Assembly: GCA_002400495.2 (NCBI GenBank)
Contig: NVQL02000053.1
Location: forward strand, 99,188-163,187
Reading direction: 5' to 3'
DNA: 64,000 nucleotides
Source of the DNA: Alphaproteobacteria bacterium
GTDB lineage: Bacteria > Pseudomonadota > Alphaproteobacteria > Rhizobiales > OSC116
The notes under the pieces: model-generated
What the model was told of the DNA's origin: nothing
The model's input: only the letters and a program-made list of their open reading frames with translations
The model's database searches: none
Program-made: the position numbers and the translations under genes
Shown here: positions 19,273 to 29,394 of the stretch, one piece after another
How positions within the stretch are numbered: position 1 is the first letter of the stretch
How the letters are laid out: each line of letters opens with the position of its first letter

Positions 19273-20439
19273 TCAATTGTAATCTTCTTTATATTCACGA
19301 GTTAATAACCCAAGAGAAGCATAAAAAGGTAGATATCCATATGTTTTGGAAAATAACAATAAAAATACGGAATAAAGCAAAAGGCTAAGGGCAAGGTTAG
19401 GTTTTTGTGCATTCTGTTTCTGAGAATTCAGTACGAGACTTACTGCCAGTTTCAGACTGATACCAATAAGAAATAAAAATATCAAAAACCCAATAATTCC
19501 ATAATCTTGCCACGCTGACAAAATATTATGAATATATCGCCCTTCTGAATAACCGTTCATATCGCCAAACCAAATACTCTGTTGGATAATTTCAATCCCT
19601 TCATCCAGTATTACATCTCGGGACAAATTTGAAGTGGCTTGTGATCCGTTCATAATTAAATCTACAATTCGATTATGCCCAAGATCAAATTGTTCCACTT
19701 GGAATAAAAGTAGTATTGTTAGTATTGATATTATTGACATTATCAATAATATTAATAAATATTTTATTTTGCTATCTGAATCAAGATAACCTGTTGAAAA
19801 TAAAATAATAATAAAAGCGAAAAACTCACTTCTTGCACCGATAAAATGTAATGTCACGATGCAGATTATTGAAATACAAATTTTATAAATCATTTTAGCG
19901 TCGCTATTAAGATAGATCGCTGCACATAGAATAAAACTCACTGCTAAAGATTGGTAATTTGTTAACCCCTCTTCACTTGCGCCATATTTTAAGTTTGTGC
20001 TCAGAGATAATGTGCCATTAACAATAGAACTTAAAACGATTATAATCATGGCAAGAATACTAATCAAAATCATAGAGTTGAAAATTTTGGACTTATAATC
20101 AATTTCTTTGAAAAGCATAAAATATACGCAACTATATAGGATAGTCGATATATGAAAGTACAACTCCTCTTGGGACATAATACTAGTAGCAGCTGTAAAA
20201 AACACTAAAACTGCGCTATACAAAACAAAAACTATAAATACCGTATCAATAATATTAGTTTTAAAATTTCGTAGATATATAAACGCTAAAAATACAAAGG
20301 AGCAGCTCATCATTATGGGTAAATAGCCACCCAGAAAATTGCCGATTACTCCGAAGCTGTTCAGCGCAATGTAAAAAAAGTAAGCTGGAATAAGTAAGAC
20401 AAAAATTATGTTAGTAATATTTAATTTAAATACACTCAT
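19273..20439 (-). CDS. O-antigen polymerase/ligase-like membrane protein (Wzy-type)
   Basis: A 388-residue integral membrane protein with ten or more predicted hydrophobic segments and a large loop around residues 245-300 (DLIMNGSQATSNLSRD, WFGDMNGYSEGRYIHN). The topology and the late HNILSAWQDYGIIG motif fit the Wzy/WaaL polymerase-ligase superfamily. Together with the Wzx-type flippase this indicates a Wzx/Wzy-dependent surface polysaccharide. Sequence conservation in the family is very low, so the call depends on topology and neighbours. It cannot be assigned to a particular linkage. Confidence 0.75.
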   Translation of the reverse strand: MSVFKLNITNIIFVLLIPAYFFYIALNSFGVIGNFLGGYLPIMMSCSFVFLAFIYLRNFKTNIIDTVFIVFVLYSAVLVFFTAATSIMSQEELYFHISTILYSCVYFMLFKEIDYKSKIFNSMILISILAMIIIVLSSIVNGTLSLSTNLKYGASEEGLTNYQSLAVSFILCAAIYLNSDAKMIYKICISIICIVTLHFIGARSEFFAFIIILFSTGYLDSDSKIKYLLILLIMSIISILTILLLFQVEQFDLGHNRIVDLIMNGSQATSNLSRDVILDEGIEIIQQSIWFGDMNGYSEGRYIHNILSAWQDYGIIGFLIFLFLIGISLKLAVSLVLNSQKQNAQKPNLALSLLLYSVFLLLFSKTYGYLPFYASLGLLTREYKEDYN

Positions 20440-20486
20440 TCCCGCATAGTCCTAATTATTTAAATCTAACTTCATATTATCTGGTT

Positions 20487-21602
20487 TTAATATAAATTTA
20501 ATTTAATCATTAATTTTTTAAAGAATACAACGACATGCTCACTCGTAGGGTAGTTTGCATGACTTTTGGGTGGCCTGGCCATATAAGCGTTCATTTCATC
20601 TTCGCTAAACTGGAGTTTTTTACAAACTAAGCTAAAATCTTCTTTCTGAAGATGCTCAGGATAAGGAGGCTGCTTCAAATCTTCAAGCGCTTCCTCACGA
20701 GTCATTTGTTTCGAACAAATTAGAGTTGAATGATGCGCTCTTCTTTTATCAACGCCAAATTTAACAGGAAGTATGTAACCTTGATAAAATCTAGTGAATA
20801 TAGACTCATAATGCTTACCACCGTAATATTTCCAATCAAATTCTTTTTTCAATATTTCCATCGCTTCAGGCTTGCTGTAATCTAAATAATTCAATATAGA
20901 AATCGATTCCGCTGCATTAATGTGATGATAAAATTTCTTTTTAATAAGCCCCATAATCGGAAATGTTTTCAGCTTTAATTTTCCATAAATCTTATGAATT
21001 CCGCGAATATTTGTTGCATCGGTTTTTCTCCACGACCAGTCATGCGGCATCGTTGCCTCAGTAAGATAATTGGAGCCGTCGAATAAAAACCCCGTTCTGT
21101 GTTTGCGAGTAAGCTTTACAACAGATGCGGCAATTGCATGGTCACTTAGCATTTCTAAATCAATAACATCGGCCATGAAAAAACTTCTTTGCAAATCTCT
21201 AAATTCATTCCAATTTATTACCAATGTTTCTAAGTCAAAGTCCGTTTTCTTAACAATATTTTCAATATTTTTAACGGCCAATTCACTGTCCCAGCCATTA
21301 TCCAAATGCACCAATAACGCCCTTAAATTCCACTCGCTAGCCAAATAAGCAATATAACTGCTGTCAACGCCGCCGCTAATTCCGACAATACAGTCGTATT
21401 TTTTTCCTTTTCCAGCTCGCTTTATTTTTTCTATAATTTCTTTCAACCGCTTATCTCGCGTGGTTTTATCTGAAATTATATGTGTATCAATATTTTCATC
21501 ATAAGCATGACAATGATTGCAAACACCATCCTTATCAAAACTGATGTTTACATCGCTGGTATCCAATACACATTTGGAACAAATTTGATATTTTTTTGTC
21601 AT
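20487..21602 (-). CDS. N-acetyl sugar amidotransferase (WbpG/PseA-like)
   Basis: A 371-residue ATP-pyrophosphatase-type enzyme. An N-terminal zinc-binding-like region has ICSKCVLDTSD and CNHCHAYDEN, followed by the PP-loop CIVGISGGVDSSYIAYLA. Family members (WbpG, PseA, LegZ-type) use ammonia to turn an N-acetyl group into an acetamidino group on surface sugars. The ammonia is supplied by a HisH/HisF-like pair, and exactly such a pair is encoded immediately upstream. The start ATG shares one base with the hisF-like stop (TAATG), so the three genes are translationally coupled. Confidence 0.9.
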   Translation of the reverse strand: MTKKYQICSKCVLDTSDVNISFDKDGVCNHCHAYDENIDTHIISDKTTRDKRLKEIIEKIKRAGKGKKYDCIVGISGGVDSSYIAYLASEWNLRALLVHLDNGWDSELAVKNIENIVKKTDFDLETLVINWNEFRDLQRSFFMADVIDLEMLSDHAIAASVVKLTRKHRTGFLFDGSNYLTEATMPHDWSWRKTDATNIRGIHKIYGKLKLKTFPIMGLIKKKFYHHINAAESISILNYLDYSKPEAMEILKKEFDWKYYGGKHYESIFTRFYQGYILPVKFGVDKRRAHHSTLICSKQMTREEALEDLKQPPYPEHLQKEDFSLVCKKLQFSEDEMNAYMARPPKSHANYPTSEHVVVFFKKLMIKLNLY

Positions 21603-22375
21603 TACAATTTTCCAATTTCTTTTTCAAGTTCAGAATATTCAGGGTAGGTAATCAACACCGCTTTATGCGTTCCGTTAAACACAAACATGCTGCCGGCCGA
21701 GACTGCCGATGCGCCGCCAAATTTAATGACTTTAGAAAAATCAGCAATATCTTTTGCCCCACCATTTGCAATCAAAGGAATTTTCAGCTCCCTACTTATC
21801 ATATTAATCAGCTCTACATCATATCCTTCAAATGTACCGTCTCGATCAACAGAGCTTAGGAAGATTTCACCAGCACCGCGCTTTTCAATGTCTCTGATAT
21901 AGTCTAATAAATCAATGGATAATAATTTTTTTGTAGCACTGTTGTAAACTCTATATTGACCCCTAAAATTCTTTTTCACATCTACAGATGCAACGATACT
22001 TGACGAGCCATAAACTTCTGATGCACGGGTCAATAAATCTATATCCGTGAATAAAATTGTATTCAGCACAACTTTTTCAATGCCAATTGTGAGAACATCT
22101 TTAATATCATCCAGATTTCGAAGCCCACCACCATAAGCCACAGGCATAAAACACTCTTCAGCAAAGTCTCTAATTGCATCAAGGTTTGGGCCTCTTTTTT
22201 CTTTTGAAGCATCTATGTCCAAAAAAACAAGTTCATCAACACCTTTGTCATTAAAGATTTTTATTGCGTTAATAGGGTCACCTACATATTTGCCCTTTTT
22301 TACATTAAATTTGACCGTTTTAAAAAGCCCCATGTCATGTAATAGCAGGGTTGGAATTATTCGATGTCTTAACAT
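21602..22375 (-). CDS. HisF-like subunit of the acetamidino-sugar synthase
   Basis: A 257-residue beta/alpha-barrel protein homologous to the HisF cyclase of histidine synthesis. The core is intact: FLDIDASKEKRGP, GGGLRNLDD, ASVDVKKNF and SVDRDGTFEGYD. The catalytic Asp near residue 11 of true HisF is replaced by Leu here (RIIPTLLLHD instead of RIIxCLDV), while the second catalytic Asp remains. This fits a paralogue that passes ammonia from HisH to the WbpG-like amidotransferase rather than making imidazole glycerol phosphate. It is coupled to both neighbours by TAATG overlaps. Confidence 0.9.
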   Translation of the reverse strand: MLRHRIIPTLLLHDMGLFKTVKFNVKKGKYVGDPINAIKIFNDKGVDELVFLDIDASKEKRGPNLDAIRDFAEECFMPVAYGGGLRNLDDIKDVLTIGIEKVVLNTILFTDIDLLTRASEVYGSSSIVASVDVKKNFRGQYRVYNSATKKLLSIDLLDYIRDIEKRGAGEIFLSSVDRDGTFEGYDVELINMISRELKIPLIANGGAKDIADFSKVIKFGGASAVSAGSMFVFNGTHKAVLITYPEYSELEKEIGKL

Positions 22376-22992
22376 TATATTTTTTCTATAAAATTTTTAA
22401 TAAGGTTCATGCCAAATTTATGACTTTTTTCTGGGTGGAATTGAGTACCATATACATTACCTTTTTCAAATGAAGAAACAAAATCAATACCGTAGGGTGT
22501 TTTTGTCAATATATCATCCGAATAACTACAAGATACATAAAAACTATGAACAAAATAGAACCGTTTATCTTCTTTTGATTCAATGAATAGTTCAGACTTC
22601 TTAGTTTGCTCAACAACATTCCATCCCATATGAGGTACTTTTAAATCATCGAGTTCAAACAACTTCACGTCGGCATCAATCCAATTAAGGCCTTTAACAT
22701 TTCCTTCTTCACTATATTTAGTCATCAATTGCATACCCAAACAGATACCCAAAATTGGTGTTTTTTCACCTATAACTTTTTCGTTCAAAACATCAATTAA
22801 ATTAAATTTATTGAGGTTGCTAATGCCTTTTGCAAAGGCTCCAATTCCCGGCAATATCAATTTAGTTGCCGACCGAATAACATCTATGTCAGACGATATT
22901 TCACTCCTATAGCCAACCTTCTTAATCATATTGGAAATAGAACCTAAATTCCCCATTCCATAATTAACGATTACAATTTTTTGTTCTGCCAT
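22375..22992 (-). CDS. HisH-like glutamine amidotransferase subunit
   Basis: A 205-residue class I glutamine amidotransferase. The catalytic Cys is in GICLGMQLMTKY (about residue 83) and the His-Glu pair in FHPEKSHKFG near the C-terminus. The N-terminus has NYGMGNLGSI, typical of HisH. It releases ammonia from glutamine for its HisF-like partner and the WbpG-like enzyme. Its location inside a polysaccharide locus, together with the altered HisF partner, says it is not the histidine-pathway copy. Confidence 0.92.
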   Translation of the reverse strand: MAEQKIVIVNYGMGNLGSISNMIKKVGYRSEISSDIDVIRSATKLILPGIGAFAKGISNLNKFNLIDVLNEKVIGEKTPILGICLGMQLMTKYSEEGNVKGLNWIDADVKLFELDDLKVPHMGWNVVEQTKKSELFIESKEDKRFYFVHSFYVSCSYSDDILTKTPYGIDFVSSFEKGNVYGTQFHPEKSHKFGMNLIKNFIEKI

Positions 22993-23012
22993 ATTAAACC
23001 ATCCAAACCATA

Positions 23013-24287
23013 TTATTCGTTATTTTTCGATAGATAAAATGAAAACCCAATTTGACAGGAGTAAAAAATAATTCCTGACAAGGATATATATGATATCATT
23101 TGCTCAACATCATTATTAATACCACCGACAACAATCGCAGACACAGTCATTAATAAAAATAGACCTTGCAATAGCATATCCCACATTAATTTTTCTCGTA
23201 AGATAAATAAGTAGCCCAATGGCCCCGATATAAGGCGGATTAAAGCCAAGGGAGCGAATATTTGCGCGTACAAGCCTGCATTTTCCCAATTCTCTCCAAA
23301 TATCACAGCAAATATTTCTCTTCCCCAGCTCATCAGAACAAGAGTTGGGATTATACCAATTGCAAACATTAACCACATAGTTTTCACAAAAAGTCTTCTG
23401 CAACTTCCTGTTTCGTAAAAATCCTTAGTTGCTTTTTCTCTGAACACTTGCATCATGGACTCTCCCACCAAAGAAATTGGCGCCATGACAACTCGGAATA
23501 CTAAAAAATACGCGCCTGCAATTACGGGAGAAAAATATATAGGTATTAAGAATAGTGGTGCCTGAAGGGCTGCAATATTAAATAGAGAGGCGGGGGCTTC
23601 ATATAAAGGGAATTTTTTGTATTTTTTAATCAGCTTTATTTTTTCGTGCCAATTAAACTCAAATGAATGATTTGTTTTATATCTTCTTAGCAAATCCAAT
23701 GTCGTGATAAACCTACCAATTGCATCTGCAAATATGAGCCCCAAAGAGATTTTTGTAAAATACCCAAACAAGATTTGTAAAAACGTTATACTGCCTGCTT
23801 GCAGTGCTTTATTCTGGGCCATTTCCTTGTATTTTTGGAAACGATTGAACCAAGTGATAATTGAAGCATAACTACAAGCCAGAATGACACCAATGGGTAC
23901 GTAATAAAGCCATATCATATTATCAAGATCACTGCTTAAACCAACGATTTCTTGATAAAAAACTAAAATAGCCACAAACAAGAAAAATGAAAACAACACA
24001 GGCAACAATAATGACAGCATGAGCAAATTGTTTGTTTCAGATTCATTCGGAGTCATTATTATGGCTTGATCATATTTTCCACTCGCGACACTTGCGCACA
24101 CCGCAACCATAGCTAGATATGCCCCAAGCAGCCCAAATTCTGTAGGGGAATATAATCTTGTTAACAGTGGTGAGGCCAATATCGGAAGCAATTGTGCTAT
24201 TAAAGTTCCAGACATCAGTGTAAGAACATTTTTAGCAAACTCGTTTTTCGAAAAAAGACCTTTAAGGGAGCGGCTTTTCATAACCAT
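23013..24287 (-). CDS. Oligosaccharide flippase (Wzx-type)
   Basis: A membrane protein of about 424 residues with twelve or more hydrophobic segments and the N-terminal pattern LMSGTLIAQLLPILASPLLT seen in polysaccharide-synthesis flippases of the MVF/MOP superfamily. It would move the undecaprenyl-linked repeat unit across the inner membrane. I prefer the ATG at 24287, with AGGTGGA upstream. A GTG at 24296 would overlap the preceding aminotransferase further. It lies between the uronic-acid biosynthesis genes and the acetamidino module in one transcript. Confidence 0.87.
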   Translation of the reverse strand: MVMKSRSLKGLFSKNEFAKNVLTLMSGTLIAQLLPILASPLLTRLYSPTEFGLLGAYLAMVAVCASVASGKYDQAIIMTPNESETNNLLMLSLLLPVLFSFFLFVAILVFYQEIVGLSSDLDNMIWLYYVPIGVILACSYASIITWFNRFQKYKEMAQNKALQAGSITFLQILFGYFTKISLGLIFADAIGRFITTLDLLRRYKTNHSFEFNWHEKIKLIKKYKKFPLYEAPASLFNIAALQAPLFLIPIYFSPVIAGAYFLVFRVVMAPISLVGESMMQVFREKATKDFYETGSCRRLFVKTMWLMFAIGIIPTLVLMSWGREIFAVIFGENWENAGLYAQIFAPLALIRLISGPLGYLFILREKLMWDMLLQGLFLLMTVSAIVVGGINNDVEQMISYISLSGIIFYSCQIGFSFYLSKNNE

Positions 24288-24288
24288 A

Positions 24289-25404
24289 TTATCCACCTAG
24301 CATAGAATCTATAATTTTGTTAAAATCAGTCTCATCCATATAGGGGTGCATAGGTAAGCTGAACACTGTATTAGATAATTTTTCGGCTATCGGGAAGCTG
24401 CCATTATCTTGGCTTAAATTTTTGAAAACTGTTTGTTGGTGCATATTTGTGGCATAATAAATCACAGTTGGAATGTTCGCATTCTTCAATTTTGCCATAA
24501 TTTCATCTCTGTCATCTGACAACAAGGTATATTGCGCCCAACTACTGCCATAACCTTTTGCAACTTTTGGTGTTTTAATGCTATTTTTGCTCGCTAGAGC
24601 TTGCTCATAAGCCATTGCAAGCTTGTTACGTGCCGCTAGTTCTTGTGGGAAAATAGCTAATTTTTCAAGCAAGATGGCCGCTTGAATGGTGTCTAGCCGA
24701 CTGTTAATGCCAATGCGGACATTGTCATATTTATCAACACCTTTGCCATGAATACGCAAAGATTTTAACAGGTAGGCATATTCATCATTATCAGTGAAAA
24801 TTGCGCCGCCATCGCCATAACAGCCCAAAGGCTTGGCAGGGAAAAAACTGGTGGTTGCCAAATCGCCGAATGAACCGGCTTTCTTGCCGTTAATATCACC
24901 ACCGAACCCTTGAGCAGCATCTTCAATTAATCTCAGGTTATATTTTTTAGCAATGGCTTGCAAAGCATCATATTGTGCAGGATGGCCAAATAAATCAACG
25001 GTGATGATGGCTTTAGGGGTTAACTTGCCTTCGGCAATAACCGCTTGAATGCGGTTTTCCAAATCTAGGGGGCAAATGTTGAAGCTTTCTTCATCGCTAT
25101 CGACAAATATCGGGGTTGCACCTGCATAGCCCACAATCTCAGCCGTAGCGTAAAAAGTAAATGTGGGGCAAAAAACCGCATCATTAGCTTTAATATCTAA
25201 GACCATCATGCAAAGTTGCAGAGCGTCTGTGCCATTGGCACAGCTGATGGCATGTTTAACACCAACATATTCAGCCAATTTCTCTTCAAATTCGGCAACC
25301 TCCGGCCCCATAATATATTTGCCATGATCCAGCACCACTTGAATGCGTGCATCAATTTTGGTTTTTAATTCACTATATTGAGCTTTTAAATCGATAAATT
25401 GCAT
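24289..25404 (-). CDS. UDP-3-keto-GlcNAcA aminotransferase (WbpE-like, DegT family)
   Basis: A 371-residue PLP-dependent aminotransferase. The Schiff-base lysine is in TSFFPAKPLGCYGDGGA and the cofactor motif is EDAAQGFGG. Its order behind WbpA-, WbpB- and WbpD-like genes matches the route in which UDP-3-keto-GlcNAc uronic acid is aminated from glutamate at C3. It is more like WbpE (HAQC-type start MQFIDLKAQYSELK) than like the PglE-type enzyme at the end of the locus. It is four bases downstream of the acetyltransferase gene. Confidence 0.9.
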   Translation of the reverse strand: MQFIDLKAQYSELKTKIDARIQVVLDHGKYIMGPEVAEFEEKLAEYVGVKHAISCANGTDALQLCMMVLDIKANDAVFCPTFTFYATAEIVGYAGATPIFVDSDEESFNICPLDLENRIQAVIAEGKLTPKAIITVDLFGHPAQYDALQAIAKKYNLRLIEDAAQGFGGDINGKKAGSFGDLATTSFFPAKPLGCYGDGGAIFTDNDEYAYLLKSLRIHGKGVDKYDNVRIGINSRLDTIQAAILLEKLAIFPQELAARNKLAMAYEQALASKNSIKTPKVAKGYGSSWAQYTLLSDDRDEIMAKLKNANIPTVIYYATNMHQQTVFKNLSQDNGSFPIAEKLSNTVFSLPMHPYMDETDFNKIIDSMLGG

Positions 25405-25408
25405 TTTA

Positions 25409-25990
25409 TTACTTTGATTTTGAGAGAATGGAATTCTTTAGAATATATTGGAGACCTGTATGTGTACATTTTGTGGTGGCATTGCCAGTAAGTGGCAAAT
25501 CGAGCTGTTCACCAAATTCACTCATCCAGCCAATTTGTTTGGCTGGCACACCCACCATAAGTGCATATGGCTTTACATTTTTATTCACCACCGCACCGGC
25601 ACCAATAAACGAATAAGCACCAATGACGATACCACAAACAATTGTGCAATTTGCACCAAACGTTACGCCTTGCTCCACAATCGTGTCGCGATACTCATCT
25701 TTACGTTCAACACCAGAGCGTGGATTGTAAACATTGGTAAACACCATGCTTGGTCCACAAAATACATTGTCTGCCAAATGCACATTATCGTATATAGAAA
25801 CATTATTTTGTATTTTGCAATCATCGCCAATAGTGACTTTATGACCAACGAATACGTTTTGCCCTAATGACACACCTGTTCCGATCTGTGCCCCACTACA
25901 AACATGAACAAAGTGCCAAACACGACAATCCCTGCCAATAGAGGCACCGTCATCAACTATAGCACTTTCATGTTTGTAATAGTCTGGCAT
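25409..25990 (-). CDS. UDP-3-amino-uronate N-acetyltransferase (WbpD-like)
   Basis: A 193-residue hexapeptide-repeat acyltransferase. The N-terminus ([20 protein letters not shown]) leads into a left-handed beta helix ending in [20 protein letters not shown]. The [10 protein letters not shown] segment is typical of WbpD, which acetylates the C3 amino group of UDP-2-acetamido-3-amino-glucuronic acid. Its start overlaps the stop of the WbpB-like dehydrogenase by one base. The resulting N-acetyl group is the natural target of the WbpG-type amidotransferase in the same operon. Confidence 0.9.
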   Translation of the reverse strand: MPDYYKHESAIVDDGASIGRDCRVWHFVHVCSGAQIGTGVSLGQNVFVGHKVTIGDDCKIQNNVSIYDNVHLADNVFCGPSMVFTNVYNPRSGVERKDEYRDTIVEQGVTFGANCTIVCGIVIGAYSFIGAGAVVNKNVKPYALMVGVPAKQIGWMSEFGEQLDLPLTGNATTKCTHTGLQYILKNSILSKSK

Positions 25991-26946
25991 TATGAAATCA
26001 CATTTTTTACAAATGGGTGAGTATTAGATGCGCTGGTAATCACATCTTGGTTACGAATACCACTGACAATGTTAATTGATTTGCGCGCTTCATCAAGGCC
26101 AAAACCTTGACCCGACAAAATATGCTTATAGCTGTCAGTATGCAGCTCAGTAAACCCGCCAGAAAACTCGATTTCATTGCCATTCACCGTAATAGAACGG
26201 TAAGTGCGCATTCCAGTGGCTTTAATTTCTTCGGGGATATAGTCATAATTAATCGATAAGAACCACCTTACACGGGCATGCTCAAACTCCAAATAACCCG
26301 CACTGGCATCATTTTGTTTCAAATGCGCGTCATTTTGCTTTAAGTCACCAAATATCCAGCCTAACATATCATAAAAATGCACGCCAATATTCGTCGCAAT
26401 ACCGCCCGATTTTTCGTCAAAACCCTTCCAAGACGTGAAATACCAATTGCCACGACTGGTTAAATATGTAAGGTCAACGTCAAACACCACATTTGGGTCT
26501 TTTGCCACCGCAGCGGCCACTTCGGCCTTTAAATTCATAATGCTGTGATGCAACCGTAATTGCAATATATTATAAACTTGCTTACCTGTCTCTTGTTCAA
26601 CAATTTTCAACTCATCAATATCGCTAGGGTTCAAGACAAGTGGTTTTTCACAAATGGCATGAGCACCATGTTTAAGCGCAAAGCGAATATGAGCGTCATG
26701 TAAATAGTTAGGCGATGCAATGGCGACATATTCAACATCCGTTCCATGACGTTTCAAATCATCCATATATTTTTCGAACTGTTCAAATTCTGTAAAAAAC
26801 TGCGCAGCTGGAAAATGGCTGTCAATAACGCCAACAGAATCATTTTTATCCAATGCAGCGACTAAATTATTACCAGTGTCTTTAATGGCTTTCATATGTC
26901 GAGGGGCTATATAACCCGCCGCGCCAATCAGAGCAAAATTTATCAT
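25990..26946 (-). CDS. UDP-GlcNAc-uronate 3-dehydrogenase (WbpB-like, Gfo/Idh/MocA family)
   Basis: A 318-residue Gfo/Idh/MocA oxidoreductase. The Rossmann motif is [19 protein letters not shown] and the catalytic EKP motif lies in [24 protein letters not shown], further on, is shared with WbpB and WlbA. It oxidises C3 of UDP-GlcNAc uronic acid with bound NAD, working with the WbpE-like aminotransferase. It sits 17 bases after the WbpA-like gene and one base over the acetyltransferase start. Confidence 0.9.
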   Translation of the reverse strand: MINFALIGAAGYIAPRHMKAIKDTGNNLVAALDKNDSVGVIDSHFPAAQFFTEFEQFEKYMDDLKRHGTDVEYVAIASPNYLHDAHIRFALKHGAHAICEKPLVLNPSDIDELKIVEQETGKQVYNILQLRLHHSIMNLKAEVAAAVAKDPNVVFDVDLTYLTSRGNWYFTSWKGFDEKSGGIATNIGVHFYDMLGWIFGDLKQNDAHLKQNDASAGYLEFEHARVRWFLSINYDYIPEEIKATGMRTYRSITVNGNEIEFSGGFTELHTDSYKHILSGQGFGLDEARKSINIVSGIRNQDVITSASNTHPFVKNVIS

Positions 26947-26963
26947 TCGGTTTCCCCTTGATA

Positions 26964-28265
26964 TTAAGCTTTTATAATATTTTTGCTTGGTTCTAAATAT
27001 TTGCCACGTGTATCAACAATAATTTTACCATGAGCTTTCAAAAGATCGTAATCGAATTTTTTATGATCTGTTGCAATTATTATGCAATCAAACTTTTCCA
27101 AATTTTCTGCCGTGAACTCTATACTTTTTAAATCAAATGAATGTTCACGCATTTTTGGAAAAACCGGTACATGTGGGTCTGAATATGCAATATCAGCACC
27201 TAAATCTCTAAAAATTTCCATCAACTCAACTGAAGGCGATTCTCGCATATCACCAACATTCTTTTTATAGGCAATGCCTAACACTAAAATTTTACTGCCC
27301 TTCACCGCGCGGCCTGTATCATTGAGCGCTAAGATTGTCTTATTCACAACCCATTGTGGCATGCTTGCATTCACTTCACCAGCCAGTTCTATAAACCGCG
27401 TATTTATACCATATTCACGGGCTTTCCAAGTTAGATAAAACGGATCGATCGGAATACAATGTCCGCCAAGACCTGGTCCAGGGTAATAGGCGACAAAACC
27501 AAAAGGTTTGGAGGCCGCAGCCTTAATCACTTCATGAATATCAATGCCCATTTTATCGGCAACTATTTTCATTTCATTCACAAGACCAATATTAACAGCC
27601 CGATGAATATTCTCTAATAATTTAGTCATTTCAGCAACTTTGGTGGAACTCACCGGAACAACCTTATCAATGGCATGACTGTAAAGCGCTATTCCGACCT
27701 CTAAACATGCAGGGGTATGGCCGCCGCAAACTTTCGGAATCGTTCGGGTTTCAAAATTTTGATTGCCAGGATCTTCTCGTTCAGGAGAATATATCAAAGC
27801 GATGTCAGTACCAACTTTAAGACCAGTCGATTCCACACGCGGTAAAATTTCTTCTTCTGTAGTTCCTGGATAGGTTGTGCTCTCAAGTGATATGACTTGG
27901 CCTTTTCTTATATATGGCAACAAAGAATCAACTGTTTTTGTTACATAACTTAAATCAGGTTCTCTATGTTTATTTAACGGTGTCGGCACACAAATAATCA
28001 ATGCATCACATTGAGCAGTGTCTTCAAAATTAGTTGTTGCAATAAATCCCTGGTCTACAATTGCATGAATAGATTCATCACCAATATGCTCAAGAAATGA
28101 TTTGCCATCATTTAGACAATCTACTTTTGATTGATCTATATCTATTCCAAAAACCTTATAACCAAGTTCGCAATATCTCAAAATTAGCGGCAAACCAACA
28201 TATCCAACTCCAATGATACCGATTACAGCGGTTTTGAGTTCCAATTTATTCCGTAAGTCATCCAT
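26964..28265 (-). CDS. UDP-N-acetylglucosamine 6-dehydrogenase (WbpA-like)
   Basis: A three-domain UDP-sugar dehydrogenase of about 433 residues that oxidises C6 twice to give UDP-GlcNAc uronic acid. The NAD site is [19 protein letters not shown], the catalytic Cys is in [15 protein letters not shown], and the C-terminal domain has [17 protein letters not shown] start it at the ATG at 28265 ([11 protein letters not shown]), which has GGAG seven bases upstream. The longer frame to 28379 begins with a hydrophobic stretch not usual for the family. It is the first gene of the polysaccharide operon. Confidence 0.9.
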   Translation of the reverse strand: MDDLRNKLELKTAVIGIIGVGYVGLPLILRYCELGYKVFGIDIDQSKVDCLNDGKSFLEHIGDESIHAIVDQGFIATTNFEDTAQCDALIICVPTPLNKHREPDLSYVTKTVDSLLPYIRKGQVISLESTTYPGTTEEEILPRVESTGLKVGTDIALIYSPEREDPGNQNFETRTIPKVCGGHTPACLEVGIALYSHAIDKVVPVSSTKVAEMTKLLENIHRAVNIGLVNEMKIVADKMGIDIHEVIKAAASKPFGFVAYYPGPGLGGHCIPIDPFYLTWKAREYGINTRFIELAGEVNASMPQWVVNKTILALNDTGRAVKGSKILVLGIAYKKNVGDMRESPSVELMEIFRDLGADIAYSDPHVPVFPKMREHSFDLKSIEFTAENLEKFDCIIIATDHKKFDYDLLKAHGKIIVDTRGKYLEPSKNIIKA

Positions 28266-28480
28266 AATAGCTCCAAGAAAAATTATATTATTTATTATTA
28301 AAGCCACTAGCTTTTTAAGTATTATAAAAACTAGACTAAAGACTAATAAACATATTAAAAGCAAAAAAATATATGCCACATCTTTTACTTGGTTACAACT
28401 TTTTTTTTGACAAATTGGTTAACACTGAATTGGTTCCAATCTAACGGGTTGCTATACACTGGATTGAAAAGATATTTGTA
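28266..28480. promoter_or_regulatory. AT-rich leader ahead of the polysaccharide operon
   Basis: This stretch before the first gene of the operon must hold its promoter. It is AT-rich, with poly-T runs. I found no JUMPstart-like element and no unambiguous -35/-10 pair. One copy of an 11-base direct repeat (28447-28457) lies here; the other is at 28763-28773. Confidence 0.4.
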
Positions 28481-28579
28481 GCGTTAGCTATGACATATAA
28501 CAACGAGCGGTCTAACATGGCTATAAGCAGAATAACGCCAATGCAAAAACCAGCTTCAGTTCAAGCCAAGGCTGCATAA
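28481..28579 (+). pseudogene. IS3-family transposase, C-terminal remnant (right flank)
   Basis: The plus strand reads MTYNNERSNMAISRITPMQK and ends in a TAA at 28577-28579. This is the characteristic C-terminus of IS3-family OrfB. Just downstream, ATTTTTAAAGCCCACTATGG resembles the end region of such elements. It is the counterpart, in the opposite orientation, of the remnant at 12047-12139. The two bracket the polysaccharide locus. Confidence 0.75.
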
Positions 28580-28816
28580 ACGATTCTATTTTTAAAGCCC
28601 ACTATGGAAGCCCCACCAACCGTCTTAATCTGAAACGTTTACAAGCCGAATTTCATTAAAATTTTATTAAAATTCGGCAACATACCATTAAATATCACTA
28701 AATTATCGCCAGTAATCAGTATTAGAGTAATGGAAATAAAGATCCAAATTTGGTTGCTAATTGGTTGCTATACTATTTAGCTAACATTTATAATGTCATT
28801 AACATTTTGATTTTAT
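28580..28816. other. Non-coding remnant DNA between transposase fragment and tRNA
   Basis: No gene is visible. The stretch holds probable 3' insertion-sequence sequence (to about 28640), a local repeat of ATTAAAATT, and the second copy of an 11-base direct repeat at 28763-28773. Confidence 0.45.
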
Positions 28817-28893
<77 letters not shown>

Positions 28894-29394
28894 ATAATTT
28901 AGCGAAAATAGCTCAATCTATACTGAGCCGCAATCTATTATCTAACTTTTTACAAAAAATCTCGAATTATTTTACACAACCCCTCTTTACGTTTTTTTTG
29001 CCATTTCAGCATTTGGCGCGCTAGATAAAAATACTAAATTCATCATAATGGCGGTATCAAGCATATAGATATTATAGGCCGTTTGATTAAAAACAACCTA
29101 CGGGTTTTGAGTCAAATATTCTGCATGACAATATATAGTTTCGGGACTTTTGAGCTCACTATCATGCCCGTTCATCAGCAAAGAAAGTTCAGCTTCTTAG
29201 TTAACGTCATTGGCATTATCAAAAAAATTATCACGCGACTTTTAAGCGCATATCGCTCGCCGCAGGCTCCGCGCAATATAAATATATCGGCATCAACCCC
29301 AAAAGCAAAATAATCCGCGCCAACAATTTCACTCATTATTTTCTAATCATTCAAAATCTGGACATATTTTAAAACCACGTCCAGAGCGGCCATA
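28894..29394. other. Intergenic stretch without a convincing gene
   Basis: This 500-base region between the tRNA and the ABC ATPase gene holds no recognisable gene. Two short frames (plus 29083-29313, and about 53 codons from 29336 on the minus strand) lack known domains and good start signals. A GC-rich patch near 29258-29275 contrasts with the AT-rich surroundings. Confidence 0.45.

Noticed and set aside
21602..22992. Histidine biosynthesis hisH/hisF
   Set aside because: They lie inside a polysaccharide operon coupled to a WbpG-like gene, the HisF-like protein lacks an essential Asp, and no other his genes are nearby.
29083..29313. Small plus-strand frame in the tRNA-ABC gap
   Set aside because: No domain, no ribosome binding site and no neighbour logic; left as non-coding.
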